A DNA stretch of 64,000 nucleotides from Denitrobaculum tricleocarpae (GTDB lineage Bacteria; Pseudomonadota; Alphaproteobacteria; Kiloniellales; Kiloniellaceae), in the NCBI RefSeq assembly GCF_007004665.1, contig NZ_ML660060.1, forward strand, positions 62,001 through 126,000, in the 5' to 3' direction. This document shows positions 16,766 to 26,068 of this stretch, piece after piece; positions within the stretch are counted from its first letter, which is position 1, and every line of letters begins with the position of its first letter. The position numbers and the translations under genes are program-made. Below the pieces are notes generated by a model. The model was not told the DNA's origin, ran no database searches, and saw only the letters and a program-made list of their open reading frames with translations.

Positions 16766-17365
16766 TTACTTCGTCTGACCGAGGGTTTGGTAGGAGCTGT
16801 CTTCATAGCAGGGGCGGTTGGCTTCGATTTCGGTCAGCGGCTGTACTTTTTTCATGCTGGCCATAGAGCGCCGGGTGAGCTGCTGGTATTCGGCGGTGCC
16901 GCGGCTCTTCCAGTCGATTTCCTGATCCGTCAGTTCGCGCAGGATTCGGGCGGGCGTGCCGACCGCCAGGGAACGGGCGGGGATTTTCTTGCCCTCGGGT
17001 ACGAAGGCTGCCGCGCCGATGATTGAAGACTCGCCGATTTCGGCACGGTCCATAACCACCGCGTTCATCCCGACCAGAACGTTCCGTCCGATCTGTGCGC
17101 CGTGAATGACCGCCCCATGTCCGATGTGTCCATCCGGCCCTATGACGGTCTCCACACCGGGAAAGCCGTGCACGACGCAGGTGTCCTGAACATTGGCGCC
17201 TTCCTGCACCACGATCCGCCCGAAGTCGCCCCGCAGGCTCGCCGCCGGGCCAATGTAACAGCCCGGGCCGATAATAACGTCCCCGATCAGAATGGCGTTG
17301 GAGTGGACGAAGGCGGTTGGATCGACGACCGGGATCATGCCGTCGATCTCGTAACAACTATCCAT
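16766..17365 (-). CDS. paaY: PaaY-like hexapeptide-repeat protein (gamma-carbonic-anhydrase fold)
   Basis: A 199-residue left-handed beta-helix protein with hexapeptide repeats throughout (for example [20 protein letters not shown] and [19 protein letters not shown]). Metal-ligand His are visible in [15 protein letters not shown]. Length and start ([12 protein letters not shown]) match PaaY of phenylacetate clusters, a thioesterase that clears toxic CoA intermediates. It is on the opposite strand to the paa operon, 61 bases downstream of a peptide-importer ATPase gene. Confidence 0.88.
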   Translation of the reverse strand: MDSCYEIDGMIPVVDPTAFVHSNAILIGDVIIGPGCYIGPAASLRGDFGRIVVQEGANVQDTCVVHGFPGVETVIGPDGHIGHGAVIHGAQIGRNVLVGMNAVVMDRAEIGESSIIGAAAFVPEGKKIPARSLAVGTPARILRELTDQEIDWKSRGTAEYQQLTRRSMASMKKVQPLTEIEANRPCYEDSSYQTLGQTK

Positions 17366-17425
17366 GAAAGCTTCTCTCGAATTGCCGTGTTTTGACCATG
17401 CCGCATGGTAACCGGGAAGGGGCCT

Positions 17426-18421
17426 CTAGACCAGATGGCAGGCGACCTTGTGTCCCTTCCCGATGAGCCGGAGTTCGGGAGGCGTTTCGTGACAGCGGGC
17501 CTCTGCCAGGGGACAGCGTCCGGCAAAGCGGCAGCCTTTGGGCAGGTCGATCGGGCTTGGCGGGTCGCCCTCCAGGCGGATGCGGTTGGCCCGGTTTGCG
17601 GCGCGCTTCCCCGCCCGCGCCGAGGGCACCGCCGAAAGCAGGGCCTTGGTGTAGGGATGCCGGGGTCGGACAAAGAGCGAAACCCGGTCCGCCTGCTCGA
17701 CGATTTGTCCCAGATACATGACCGCGATCTCGTCGCAAATGTACTGTACGACGCCCAGGTCATGGGAGATGAAGAGGTAGGTCAGACCCAGCTCCTCCTG
17801 CAGACGCCGCATAAGGTTGAGGATCTGGGCCTGGATCGCGACGTCCAGCGCGGAGACGGGCTCGTCGCAGACCACCAGCTCGGGACGGGTGGCGATGGCG
17901 CGTGCGAGGCCAATGCGCTGCCGCTGGCCGCCGGAGAACTGATGAGGAAAGAGCGCCTGTTGTTCGGGGCGCAGGCCGACCTGGGCGAAGAGCTCCTGTA
18001 CCAGTCCGTCACGATCGGCCTCGGCGCCGATCTCCATCAGGTCCAGCGGTTCGCGGACGATCTGCCCCGCCCGGACCCTTGGGTTGAGCGATGAAAAGGG
18101 ATCCTGGAAAACGATCTGGAAGCGCTTGCGTGCCAGACGCAGCGCTTCGCCGGTGAGTGCGCTGATCTCAGTGTCGTCCAGGAAGACCCGGCCCGCGGTA
18201 ATCGGCACCAATCGGACCGAGGCGAGGGCCGTGGTGGTTTTCCCGGAGCCGGACTCGCCGACAATCCCAAAGGTCTTTCCGCGTTCGACCTCGAGGCTGA
18301 CACCGTCGACGGCATGGACGGTCTTGCTGGCTTTCCCGGGTATCCAACTCTTACCCCCAAAGTGAACCTTGAGGTCTTCGATGCGGAGCAGGAGGTCGCG
18401 GTCAGGGATTTCCGCTGTCAT
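17426..18421 (-). CDS. Dipeptide/oligopeptide ABC transporter ATP-binding protein (DppF-like)
   Basis: A 331-residue ATPase with Walker A GESGSGKTTT, a signature FSGGQRQR, Walker B VVCDEP and the C-terminal oligopeptide-transporter extension with Cys residues (GCRFAGRCPLAEARC) seen in DppF/OppF and linked to an iron-sulfur site. It forms the second ATPase of the importer whose genes precede it on the minus strand. Its ATG overlaps the DppD-like stop by four bases. Confidence 0.93.
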   Translation of the reverse strand: MTAEIPDRDLLLRIEDLKVHFGGKSWIPGKASKTVHAVDGVSLEVERGKTFGIVGESGSGKTTTALASVRLVPITAGRVFLDDTEISALTGEALRLARKRFQIVFQDPFSSLNPRVRAGQIVREPLDLMEIGAEADRDGLVQELFAQVGLRPEQQALFPHQFSGGQRQRIGLARAIATRPELVVCDEPVSALDVAIQAQILNLMRRLQEELGLTYLFISHDLGVVQYICDEIAVMYLGQIVEQADRVSLFVRPRHPYTKALLSAVPSARAGKRAANRANRIRLEGDPPSPIDLPKGCRFAGRCPLAEARCHETPPELRLIGKGHKVACHLV

Positions 18422-19428
18422 GACGTGCCGTCTTCCACCAGCAGCCAGCAGGCGGCACTGTGGTCACCGCCGACGGGCTGTCGTTCAGGCCGTTCGTCGT
18501 GGCAGCGCGCGAAGGCATGCTTGCAGCGCGGCGCGAAAGCGCAACCGCTGCCCAATCGGCTCAGGGGCGGAACCACACCCGGAATTTCCTCCAGCGGCGG
18601 CCGCTCGCTGCCCGGGTTCGGATCCAGTTGCGGCACGCAGGCAATCAGACCCTGGGTGTAGGGATGGCGCGGCGCTTCGAGGATGGCCTCGACCGGCCCC
18701 TCCTCGACGACGCGTCCGGCGTACATCACGGTCACCCGGTCGGTCATCTCGGCGATCGCGCCCATATCGTGGGTGATCAGGATGATCGCTGTTTGAAGGT
18801 GCTGATTGAGATCCCGCAACAGATCGAAAATCTGGGCCTGCACGGTGACGTCAAGCGCCGTGGTCGGTTCGTCGGCGATGATGACTTTGGGGCCGCAGGC
18901 CAGGGCGATGGCGATCATGACCCTCTGCCGCATGCCGCCGGAGAGCTGGTGCGGGTAGGACTCTGCCCTGGCTTCGGGTTCGGGAATGCCGACGGATTTC
19001 AAGATTTCAACTGCGCGCTTTGCCGCGTCCTTCTCGCTGATCCCTTCGTGCAGACGGAGGGACTCGGCGATCTGTTCACCCACCGTAAAGACAGGGTTGA
19101 GCGAGGTCATGGGTTCCTGAAAGATCATCGAGATGTCTTTGCCGCGAATGTCGCGCATACGGCGTTCGTCCAAGGACAGGAGATCTGTGCCGGAAAGGCG
19201 GACCCGGCCGGCGGTGATCTTGCCCGGCGGGCTGGGGATCAGGCGCAGGATGGAGAGGGCGGTCATGGACTTGCCGCAGCCGGATTCACCGACGATACCC
19301 AGGGTTTCGCCCGCGCGCAGTTCCAGCGAGACCTCGTCCAGCACCTTCGCCGTGCCGTCGCGGGTCTCGAACTCGACGCAGAGATCGGTAACCTGGAGCA
19401 GCAGTTCTTTCGGCGGCATATCGCTCAT
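18418..19428 (-). CDS. Dipeptide/oligopeptide ABC transporter ATP-binding protein (DppD-like)
   Basis: First ATPase of the importer, 336 residues. Walker A GESGCGKS, the GGMRQR variant signature (LSGGMRQRV) and Walker [13 protein letters not shown] are clear, and the C-terminal [15 protein letters not shown] Cys region is present. The LSGGMRQR variant is usual for DppD. Overlaps of four bases with both neighbours show one operon. Confidence 0.93.
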   Translation of the reverse strand: MSDMPPKELLLQVTDLCVEFETRDGTAKVLDEVSLELRAGETLGIVGESGCGKSMTALSILRLIPSPPGKITAGRVRLSGTDLLSLDERRMRDIRGKDISMIFQEPMTSLNPVFTVGEQIAESLRLHEGISEKDAAKRAVEILKSVGIPEPEARAESYPHQLSGGMRQRVMIAIALACGPKVIIADEPTTALDVTVQAQIFDLLRDLNQHLQTAIILITHDMGAIAEMTDRVTVMYAGRVVEEGPVEAILEAPRHPYTQGLIACVPQLDPNPGSERPPLEEIPGVVPPLSRLGSGCAFAPRCKHAFARCHDERPERQPVGGDHSAACWLLVEDGTS

Positions 19429-20321
19429 CGTTCGCGCAGCTTCGGATTGAAGGCGTCATTGAGCCCGTCGCCGATCAGGCTGACCGCCAGGACCGTGATG
19501 AAGATCATCCCGCCGGGCAGGGTCACCGCCCACCAGGCGTCCAGGATGTTGTCGCGCCCGGAACCGATCATGTAGCCCCAACTGTAGGTATTGGGGTCGC
19601 TCAGGCCGAGGAAGCTCAGACCGGCCTCGAAGAGAATGGCGGTTCCGATGGTCAGGGTGGCCGAGACGATCAGGGGCGGCAGGGCATTGGGCAGGATCAC
19701 ACGCCAAATGATCCGGGGGTTTTTCGCGCCGACGGAACGGGCCGCCGAGACATATTCCAGATTCCGGATTCGCAGGAACTCCGCGCGGGCCAGACGCGCC
19801 GTGGGCGGCCAACTGACCAGACCGATGGCAATGGCGACCACGGTCAGGGATGACGAAAAGAGCGTGACCAGAACCATGGCGAACATCAGGGCCGGGAGCA
19901 CCTGGAAGAACTCGGTGACCCGCATCAGGATATCGTCGACAAGGCCCAGATAGAAACCGGCCAGAGCGCCGACGGTCAGTCCGATGGTCACGGTGATGAA
20001 GGCGGCGGCCAGGCCGACCGCGAGGGTCGCGACGCCGCCATGAATCAGGCCTGCCAGGATGTCCCGGCCCAGGTAATCCGTCCCGAGCGGTGCGGTTGCT
20101 TCCTGTCCCGGCGGCGTCAAGGGTGCCCAGACGATCTCAAAGGGGTCGACGCTGTAGACCAGGGGGCCGATCAGGGTGATCAGCACCAGGAACCCCAGCA
20201 ACACCAATCCGAACATGGCGGCAGTGTTCCGCTGGAACATACGCCAGGCTTCCGAGACGGGATGTTCCGCCTTCGGGATGCCGCCCTGGATCATGGCGTC
20301 GGTGGAATCGCTCTGCGCCAT
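19425..20321 (-). CDS. Dipeptide/oligopeptide ABC transporter permease (DppC-like)
   Basis: Inner-membrane permease, 298 residues. It has a soluble N-terminus, the conserved APLGTDYLGRDILAGLIHG loop after the first membrane segment and an EAA-type loop YVSAARSVGAKNPRIIWRV. Such DppC/OppC proteins form the channel with DppB. Coding overlaps the DppD-like gene by four bases and lies three bases after the DppB-like gene. Confidence 0.93.
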   Translation of the reverse strand: MAQSDSTDAMIQGGIPKAEHPVSEAWRMFQRNTAAMFGLVLLGFLVLITLIGPLVYSVDPFEIVWAPLTPPGQEATAPLGTDYLGRDILAGLIHGGVATLAVGLAAAFITVTIGLTVGALAGFYLGLVDDILMRVTEFFQVLPALMFAMVLVTLFSSSLTVVAIAIGLVSWPPTARLARAEFLRIRNLEYVSAARSVGAKNPRIIWRVILPNALPPLIVSATLTIGTAILFEAGLSFLGLSDPNTYSWGYMIGSGRDNILDAWWAVTLPGGMIFITVLAVSLIGDGLNDAFNPKLRER

Positions 20322-20324
20322 GAT

Positions 20325-21302
20325 CTAGTCCGCTGTCCGGATGCGCGGATCGACGACGCGATAGAGGATATCGGTTACGACATTCATGATGATCACGATC
20401 AGCGCCGAAAAGAAAAGAATGCCCAGGACCGTGGGGTAGTCGCGGGCCAGGATCGACTGGAAGGCCAACGTGCCCAGGCCGGGCCAGTTAAAGACAGTCT
20501 CGACCAGGACAGCACCGGAGATGATGCTGCCGAACTGCAAGCCGGCGATGGTCACGACCGGCAGGATGGCGTTGCGCAAAGCATGTTTGCCGAAGACGCT
20601 GCGTTCCGGAACGCCCTTTGCCCGTGCCGTACGGATGTAATCCGAGCCAAGAACCTCAAGCATGCTGGCACGTGTCAGACGGCTGTACTGGGCGAGGAAG
20701 ACAATGCCCAGGGTGAAGGCCGGCAGGACCAGGTGATGGGCGACGTCGAGAATTTGGCGAAAGGTGCCGCCCTCCAGGGTGACATCGCGCATGTTGGAGA
20801 TCGGAAAGACGGGAAAGATCCAGGCCAGCAGGATAATCAGCATAATCCCGGTCCAGAAGATCGGAGCCGAATAGCCGACGATGGAGAGCACGGTGACCAG
20901 ATTGCTGACGATCCCGCGCGGATTTCGCGATGCGATCACGCCAAGCAGGGTGCCCAGGCCGATGGCAAACAGCAGAGCGGTCGTAACCAGCAAGAGTGTT
21001 GGCCCGATCCGGCCCAGAATCAGGCTGGTGACCGAGGCGTTGTAAAAGAAGGATTGGCCGAAATCCCCTTGCAGGGTTTTACCAAGATAGACGCCGAGCT
21101 GTTCGTGCAGCGGACGGTCCAGCCCGTAGGCCTTGCGGATCGACGCCATGACCTCCTCGGTCGCGCCGCCCATCTCGCCCGCAATGACCTCCGCCGGATC
21201 GCCGGGCGCGAGATGAATCAGCAGGAAATTGAGAACCAGAACAGCCAACACAAGGATCGCGGCATACAGCAAACGCCGCAGAAGCATCGTCAGGATCTGC
21301 AT
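20325..21302 (-). CDS. Dipeptide/oligopeptide ABC transporter permease (DppB-like)
   Basis: Inner-membrane permease, 325 residues, with the standard DppB N-terminus (LLRRLLYAAILVLAVLVLNF), the LAPGDPAEVIAGE periplasmic segment, and the EAA loop DYIRTARAKGVPERSVFGKH. It partners the DppC-like permease. It follows the binding-protein gene after about 96 bases. Confidence 0.93.
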   Translation of the reverse strand: MQILTMLLRRLLYAAILVLAVLVLNFLLIHLAPGDPAEVIAGEMGGATEEVMASIRKAYGLDRPLHEQLGVYLGKTLQGDFGQSFFYNASVTSLILGRIGPTLLLVTTALLFAIGLGTLLGVIASRNPRGIVSNLVTVLSIVGYSAPIFWTGIMLIILLAWIFPVFPISNMRDVTLEGGTFRQILDVAHHLVLPAFTLGIVFLAQYSRLTRASMLEVLGSDYIRTARAKGVPERSVFGKHALRNAILPVVTIAGLQFGSIISGAVLVETVFNWPGLGTLAFQSILARDYPTVLGILFFSALIVIIMNVVTDILYRVVDPRIRTAD

Positions 21303-21398
21303 TCCGGCCGTCCCACCCTCGCCGTTACATCCTCTGGAGAAGATAAAGTCGTGCCTCGCCTGCTGTGTCGCAGCAAAGAGCGCATGATAAAGGAGAGA

Positions 21399-22982
21399 CT
21401 ACTTCGTCTTGAAGACTTCATCGAGCGGTGCCATTGCCCCCCAAATGCTGATCGGCGGGTTGCCGATCTTTTTGCTGTAGGCGGTGTGGTAGGGCACGGT
21501 GTTGATGAAGGCGATCGGCACCTCATCGACGATGATCGCCTGCGCTTTGCGGTAGAGCGCGGCCCGCGCGTCCGGATCGGGCTCCACGCCGGCCTCGGAC
21601 AGGACATCGTCGACCTCTTCGTTGCAGTAGCTCTGGGTGTTCGACCAGATCACACCTTTGCGGATATTGTCGCAGGTATAGGTGCGATGGACCCCGATCA
21701 CCGGGTCTCCCCAATTGAAGACGATATCCATGGTCATGTCGAAGTCGTGGCCGGAAACCCGTTTTGACCAGGTCGGAAAGTCGGGTGCGGCGCGCACCTC
21801 AACCTCGATCCCGACTTTTTTAAGCTGCGGTTTCAGATATTCCGCGATGGCTTTCTGCTGTTCGGCTACGCCGGGAATGTAGTCGACCCTGAGCTTGAAG
21901 CGCATGCCGTCGTCTTTTTTGGCGCGACCGGCTTCGTCCAGCAGGGCGTTGGCCTTGTCCAGATCGAGGTCATAGGCTTCGACGTCGGGCGCGTGGAAGG
22001 GACTGCCCGGAACGACCGGTCCTGCGGTGCGTTGGGAAAAGCCGCCGTGCAGGGCATTGATGATGAAGTTCTTGTCCGTGGCGAAGGCGATGGCCTTGCG
22101 CACCCGTACGTCGCTCAGGAACTCGTTTTTGGTATTGAAGGCCAGCCAGTTGACCGGGCCGACTGCGGCGTAGCCCTGGCTCGTGACCTCCAGGTTTGCG
22201 TTCTTCTTCAGCCGGCCGATGTTACGGGTATTGGTGACGAAGGGATACATGTCCACCTCGCCCTTGTCGGCGGCAAGCGTGAGGCTGTTGGAATCCTTGT
22301 AGTGCTTGACGATCACACGGTCCAGGTGGGGCCTGTCCTCGATGAAATAGTCCGGATTGCGCTCCAGAATGACGTGCTCGCCCGGCTTGAATTCGACAAT
22401 CTTGAAGGGGCCGGAACCGATCGGGTTGTTGTTGGCCGGGTGCGACTTGGGATCCTGACCGTCGCCGTAAACGTGTTTCGGCAGGACCGGCAAAAGCGCC
22501 GAGGACATCGCGAGCAGGGCGGCCGGATGCGCGCGCGAAAAATGGATGACGGCGGTGTGGGCGTCAGGCGTATCGACTTTTTCGACCGGGGCGAACATGG
22601 TTTTGAAGGGATGGTTGTCCTTCACGGTCTGGATGGAAAAGGCCACATCTTCCGAAGTTATCGGCTCGCCGTCGTGGAACCTGGCGTTCCTGCGCAGATT
22701 GAGCGTGATGCTCAAGCCGTCGTCGGAAACGCTCCAGCTTTCGGCCAGATAGGGTTGTGGGGTCCAGTTTTCATCGAACCGCAAAGGCGTGGCGAAAATC
22801 TGCGTGCCGGGTACCGCTGTGGCTGTACCCGATTGAACGGCCGGGTTTAGGTGGCGCGGTTTCTGCGTGGTGCCAATGACCAGTGTGCCGCCTTTGACCG
22901 GATCGGCGGCCTGGATCTCCGACCCAGGAATCATGCTTGCAACCAGAGCTGTTGCCAGGCTTAAGCTTTTGAATTTGTGCAT
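21399..22982 (-). CDS. ABC transporter substrate-binding protein, family 5 (DppA/OppA-like)
   Basis: Periplasmic protein of 527 residues. Signal peptide with cleavage likely after SEIQA, then the family-5 pattern GGTLVIGTTQKPRHLNPAV, ESWSVSDDGLSITLNLRRNA and HDGEPITSEDVAFS. A strong GGGGGAG ribosome site precedes the ATG. It binds a peptide or similar solute for the DppBCDF-like genes downstream. The divergent amidohydrolase gene hints that the ligand is then hydrolysed; the ligand itself is unknown. Confidence 0.92.
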   Translation of the reverse strand: MHKFKSLSLATALVASMIPGSEIQAADPVKGGTLVIGTTQKPRHLNPAVQSGTATAVPGTQIFATPLRFDENWTPQPYLAESWSVSDDGLSITLNLRRNARFHDGEPITSEDVAFSIQTVKDNHPFKTMFAPVEKVDTPDAHTAVIHFSRAHPAALLAMSSALLPVLPKHVYGDGQDPKSHPANNNPIGSGPFKIVEFKPGEHVILERNPDYFIEDRPHLDRVIVKHYKDSNSLTLAADKGEVDMYPFVTNTRNIGRLKKNANLEVTSQGYAAVGPVNWLAFNTKNEFLSDVRVRKAIAFATDKNFIINALHGGFSQRTAGPVVPGSPFHAPDVEAYDLDLDKANALLDEAGRAKKDDGMRFKLRVDYIPGVAEQQKAIAEYLKPQLKKVGIEVEVRAAPDFPTWSKRVSGHDFDMTMDIVFNWGDPVIGVHRTYTCDNIRKGVIWSNTQSYCNEEVDDVLSEAGVEPDPDARAALYRKAQAIIVDEVPIAFINTVPYHTAYSKKIGNPPISIWGAMAPLDEVFKTK

Positions 22983-23309
22983 TTTCTCCCCCGTCTTCTC
23001 AGACGCGTTCCCAGCGTCCGGCTCGTTGAGGGGGCGAAACCCCCGGTTCCCGTTCAGCGTCTAACTCATCTGAAGTTTCTGAAATTCTACCCTATCACAG
23101 TTAAGTCTCAAATTTTTCAATGAATTGGAGGTTTTTCACTTTTAAGCTGCGGCGCTCTCCATCAAAGCTGGCCGCGCTCAAAAATTGCGTTCTGGTTGAT
23201 GCAGCTCGCGCATAGACTAAACCGGAATTTTTGATCAGACTTCCGGCTGCGGCGTAATTCAAAAAGAGGCAGACAGGCGCAGGACTCGCGGTCTTGAGGG
23301 GAGAATCTG
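22983..23309. other. Divergent intergenic region between peptide importer and amidohydrolase
   Basis: 327 bases with no convincing gene. The middle part (about 23080-23160 and 23215-23265) is AT-rich and must hold the outward-facing promoters of the importer operon and the amidohydrolase-GTPase pair. No clear palindromic operator or terminator was recognised, and no dedicated regulator gene lies beside it. Confidence 0.5.
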
Positions 23310-24953
23310 GTGCAAACGGTCATTTATGCGGCGCGAAAAATTATCACTATGGTGCCGAATCGGCCAGAAGCGACCCACGTCGCGGTTCGCGACGGCCGGG
23401 TTCTGGCGGTCGGCAGCCTGGAGGAGGTCTCCGGTTGGGCCGAATCCCGCTCCGACGATGTCCGGCTCGATGAAACCTTCGCGGAAAAAGTGTTGTTGCC
23501 CGGTTTCGTCGAGGGGCACGCTCATATGATGGCGGGGGGGGTCTGGCAATTCACCTATGTCGGCTTTGAGGACCGGATCTCTCCCGACGGAGTGCTTTGG
23601 GAAGGTCTGAAGGACATCGAGGCCGTCACCCGCAGGCTGCGCCAGATCGAGTCGGAGCTGGAACCGGGCGCGCCTTTGATCGCCTGGGGCTTCGATCCGA
23701 TCTTCCTGACGGCGCATCGTCTCAATCGCTTTGACTTGGATGAGGTCACCAGGGATCGGCCGATTGCCGTCATCCACTCCAACTTTCATCTCCTAACCGC
23801 GAATTCAAAAGCCCTCGAGATGGCGCAATACGACCGAAACACCGACGTCATGGGCGTGGACCGCGGGGAAGATGGAGAACCAACGGGCGAGCTTCAGGAA
23901 ATGGCGGCCATGTTCCCGGTGATGCGGCGCCTGAAGATCGACATCCGCTCGCTGGCCCGCACGGAGGGAGGTATTCGTGCCTACGGCAAGGTCTGTCACC
24001 GCAGCGGCGTGACGACCGCGACCGACCTGATTAACGATCTGCCGCTGGAAGACGTCGAGCTCATGGCATCGATCACCGGCGAGGAGAGCTATCCCAGCCG
24101 TCTGGTCCCGGTGCTCAACGCCCATACTGGCCCTGCGGGGGAAATCGCGGCCCAGGCGCTGGCCCTGCGCGAAAAGTCCACCGACAAATTGCGCCTCGGC
24201 TCGATCAAGATCATCACCGACGGCTCGATCCAGGGCTTCACCGCACGCATGCGCTGGCCGGGGTACTACAAGGGGCCGGATCACGGGATCTGGAACATTC
24301 CGCCCGAGCAGTTGATGACGACGGTCGAGACCTTGAACGCAGCAGGCGTGCACATGCACATTCATGTCAACGGGGATGAGGCGTCGGAGGTCACCATCGA
24401 AGCACTGGCGCAGGCCCTGAGAAAGAACCCAAACCCGGATCATCGGCACGTGCTGCAGCATTGCCAGCTGGCCGACGCCGCTCAGTTCCGCAAGATCCGC
24501 AATCTCGGACTCTGCGTGAATCTCTTCGCCAATCACATTTTCTACTTCGGGGATAAGCATTACGAGCTGACGGTCGGGCCGGAGCGTGCTGAGCGGATCG
24601 ATGCCTGCGCGACAGCGCTCTTCGAGGGCGTGCCACTGGCGATCCACTCCGATGCGCCGGTGACGCCCATGGGACCCTTGTTCACGGCCTGGTGTGCGGT
24701 TAACCGTGTCACGCCTTCAGGACGGATCCTGGGCGCGGCCGAGCGGATTTCCGTGGAGGATGCCTTGCGGGCCGTGACGCTGGGACCGGCTTATACCCTG
24801 CATATGGACCATGAGGTCGGTTCCATCGAGGTCGGCAAGAAAGCGGATTTCGCGGTGCTGGAGGACGACCCCTTATCTGTCGACCCGATGACCATCAAGG
24901 ATATCGGCGTTTGGGGCACGGTTCTTGGGGGCCGGCCCCAGCCGATTTCCTAG
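23310..24953 (+). CDS. Amidohydrolase family protein (YtcJ-like, amidohydrolase 3)
   Basis: Metal-dependent hydrolase of 547 residues. The H-x-H metal motif is H70 and H72 in LLPGFVEGHAHMM; later conserved His appear in HIHVNGDEASE, VLQHCQLAD and AIHSDAPVTPMGPLF, and a composite beta-sandwich is formed from both termini (GSIEVGKKADFAVLEDDP). YtcJ-type enzymes hydrolyse amides or formamides, mostly with unknown substrates. No signal peptide, so it acts in the cytosol, probably on what the divergent importer brings in. The G3E GTPase gene follows after 15 bases and may supply its metal. Confidence 0.85.
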   Translation: MQTVIYAARKIITMVPNRPEATHVAVRDGRVLAVGSLEEVSGWAESRSDDVRLDETFAEKVLLPGFVEGHAHMMAGGVWQFTYVGFEDRISPDGVLWEGLKDIEAVTRRLRQIESELEPGAPLIAWGFDPIFLTAHRLNRFDLDEVTRDRPIAVIHSNFHLLTANSKALEMAQYDRNTDVMGVDRGEDGEPTGELQEMAAMFPVMRRLKIDIRSLARTEGGIRAYGKVCHRSGVTTATDLINDLPLEDVELMASITGEESYPSRLVPVLNAHTGPAGEIAAQALALREKSTDKLRLGSIKIITDGSIQGFTARMRWPGYYKGPDHGIWNIPPEQLMTTVETLNAAGVHMHIHVNGDEASEVTIEALAQALRKNPNPDHRHVLQHCQLADAAQFRKIRNLGLCVNLFANHIFYFGDKHYELTVGPERAERIDACATALFEGVPLAIHSDAPVTPMGPLFTAWCAVNRVTPSGRILGAAERISVEDALRAVTLGPAYTLHMDHEVGSIEVGKKADFAVLEDDPLSVDPMTIKDIGVWGTVLGGRPQPIS

Positions 24954-24968
24954 GGAGCAATTCAGGCC

Positions 24969-25937
24969 ATGGATTCCAAGGATCAGCGCCTGCCTCTGAC
25001 CGTTATCACCGGCTATCTCGGTGCCGGCAAGACGACGCTGGTTAATCACATGCTGCGCCATGCCGATGGCCGGAGGATCATGGTGCTGGTCAATGACTTC
25101 GGCGATATCGCCGTCGATGCGGATCTGATCGAATCGCAGGAAGGTGACACCCTGACCCTGGCCAACGGCTGCATCTGCTGTTCCATGGGCGGAGATCTTT
25201 TTTACGCACTCTCAGACGCACTGGACCGTCAACCGCGCCCGGATCATCTGCTGATCGAGGCCAGCGGTGTCGCCGACCCGACCCGCATCTCGGAAATCGC
25301 CCGGGCCGAGCCAGAGCTGCGTCTCGACGGAACCATCGCGTTGCTTGACGCCCTTGGCTTCCCGGCATTGGTCGATGATGCACAGATCGGAAGTTCGCTG
25401 GTTCGCCAAATTGCGGCGGCAGACCTGATTGTCGTCAGCAAAAGCGATCTTCAAGCTCCTGACGCCCTTTCGGAGCTCAAGGCGCAGGTCGCGGCGCTTG
25501 CGCCCACTGCCCGGCAAATCGAGGCGAGCTTCGGCCGGGTACCGCTCGAGGTGCTGCTGGGGAGTTTGTCGCCCGCCGAAGTCGACGAGATCCCGCAGGG
25601 CTGCGCCCATTACGGTCACTCTGGCCACGATCACGCCAACCATGATCACGCTGAAGATCACGAGGATCTCTATTCGCGTTGGTCGCTCGCGCGCGATTGC
25701 ATCTTCGGACAACAGGAGCTTGCTGACGTGCTCAAAGATCTTCCCGCGGGCTTGCTCCGGCTGAAAGGTTTCGTGAAGCTGGACGGGTGTTGGGCGCTGG
25801 TGCAGGCGGTCGGTGGACGGGTCGAAATCGAATCCCTCCCAAGGGTGCCGGACCATATCAAGCACACGACTTTGGTGGCGATCGGCCTCAAGGGTCAAAT
25901 GGATACGGTAGAGCTGAACCGCCTTTTTTCCCGCTAA
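24969..25937 (+). CDS. CobW/G3E family GTPase, probable metal chaperone
   Basis: A 322-residue COG0523-type protein. Walker A GYLGAGKT is at 15-22, the CxCC metal motif at C68, C70, C71 (NGCICCS), and a His-rich loop at about 214-233 alternates His with Asp and Glu. The C-terminal CobW domain follows. Such GTPases deliver zinc or other metals to partner enzymes. It directly follows the amidohydrolase gene on the same strand, which makes that enzyme the likely client (inference). Confidence 0.88.
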   Translation: MDSKDQRLPLTVITGYLGAGKTTLVNHMLRHADGRRIMVLVNDFGDIAVDADLIESQEGDTLTLANGCICCSMGGDLFYALSDALDRQPRPDHLLIEASGVADPTRISEIARAEPELRLDGTIALLDALGFPALVDDAQIGSSLVRQIAAADLIVVSKSDLQAPDALSELKAQVAALAPTARQIEASFGRVPLEVLLGSLSPAEVDEIPQGCAHYGHSGHDHANHDHAEDHEDLYSRWSLARDCIFGQQELADVLKDLPAGLLRLKGFVKLDGCWALVQAVGGRVEIESLPRVPDHIKHTTLVAIGLKGQMDTVELNRLFSR

Positions 25938-26038
25938 CTCGCCAAAATTTCCAACTCTTCTGCTGGCACAGCTTTCCTTTTAAAGCTTCAGGTCTAAATA
26001 TTTTATACTTGAAACAAATTTTCCGAGGACGCATAGTG

Positions 26039-26068
26039 ATGCCCGAATTGGATGAAGGGAGAGTTTGA
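26039..26068 (+). CDS. Nine-codon leader ORF before the monooxygenase gene
   Basis: ATG at 26039 opens a frame MPELDEGRV ending in TGA at 26066-26068, whose last base is the first base of the next gene's ATG (TGATG). GAGGA at 26025-26029 is well placed as its ribosome site. Translation of this short frame could be coupled to the large gene downstream. It may be chance; no homology can be judged at this length. Confidence 0.35.
   Translation: MPELDEGRV

Noticed and set aside
20040-21767. 575-codon open frame on the plus strand over the peptide permease genes
   Set aside because: It is antisense to the clearly conserved DppC/DppB-like genes and the binding-protein gene; low-complexity, His/Asp/Gln-rich translation typical of GC-rich antisense frames.
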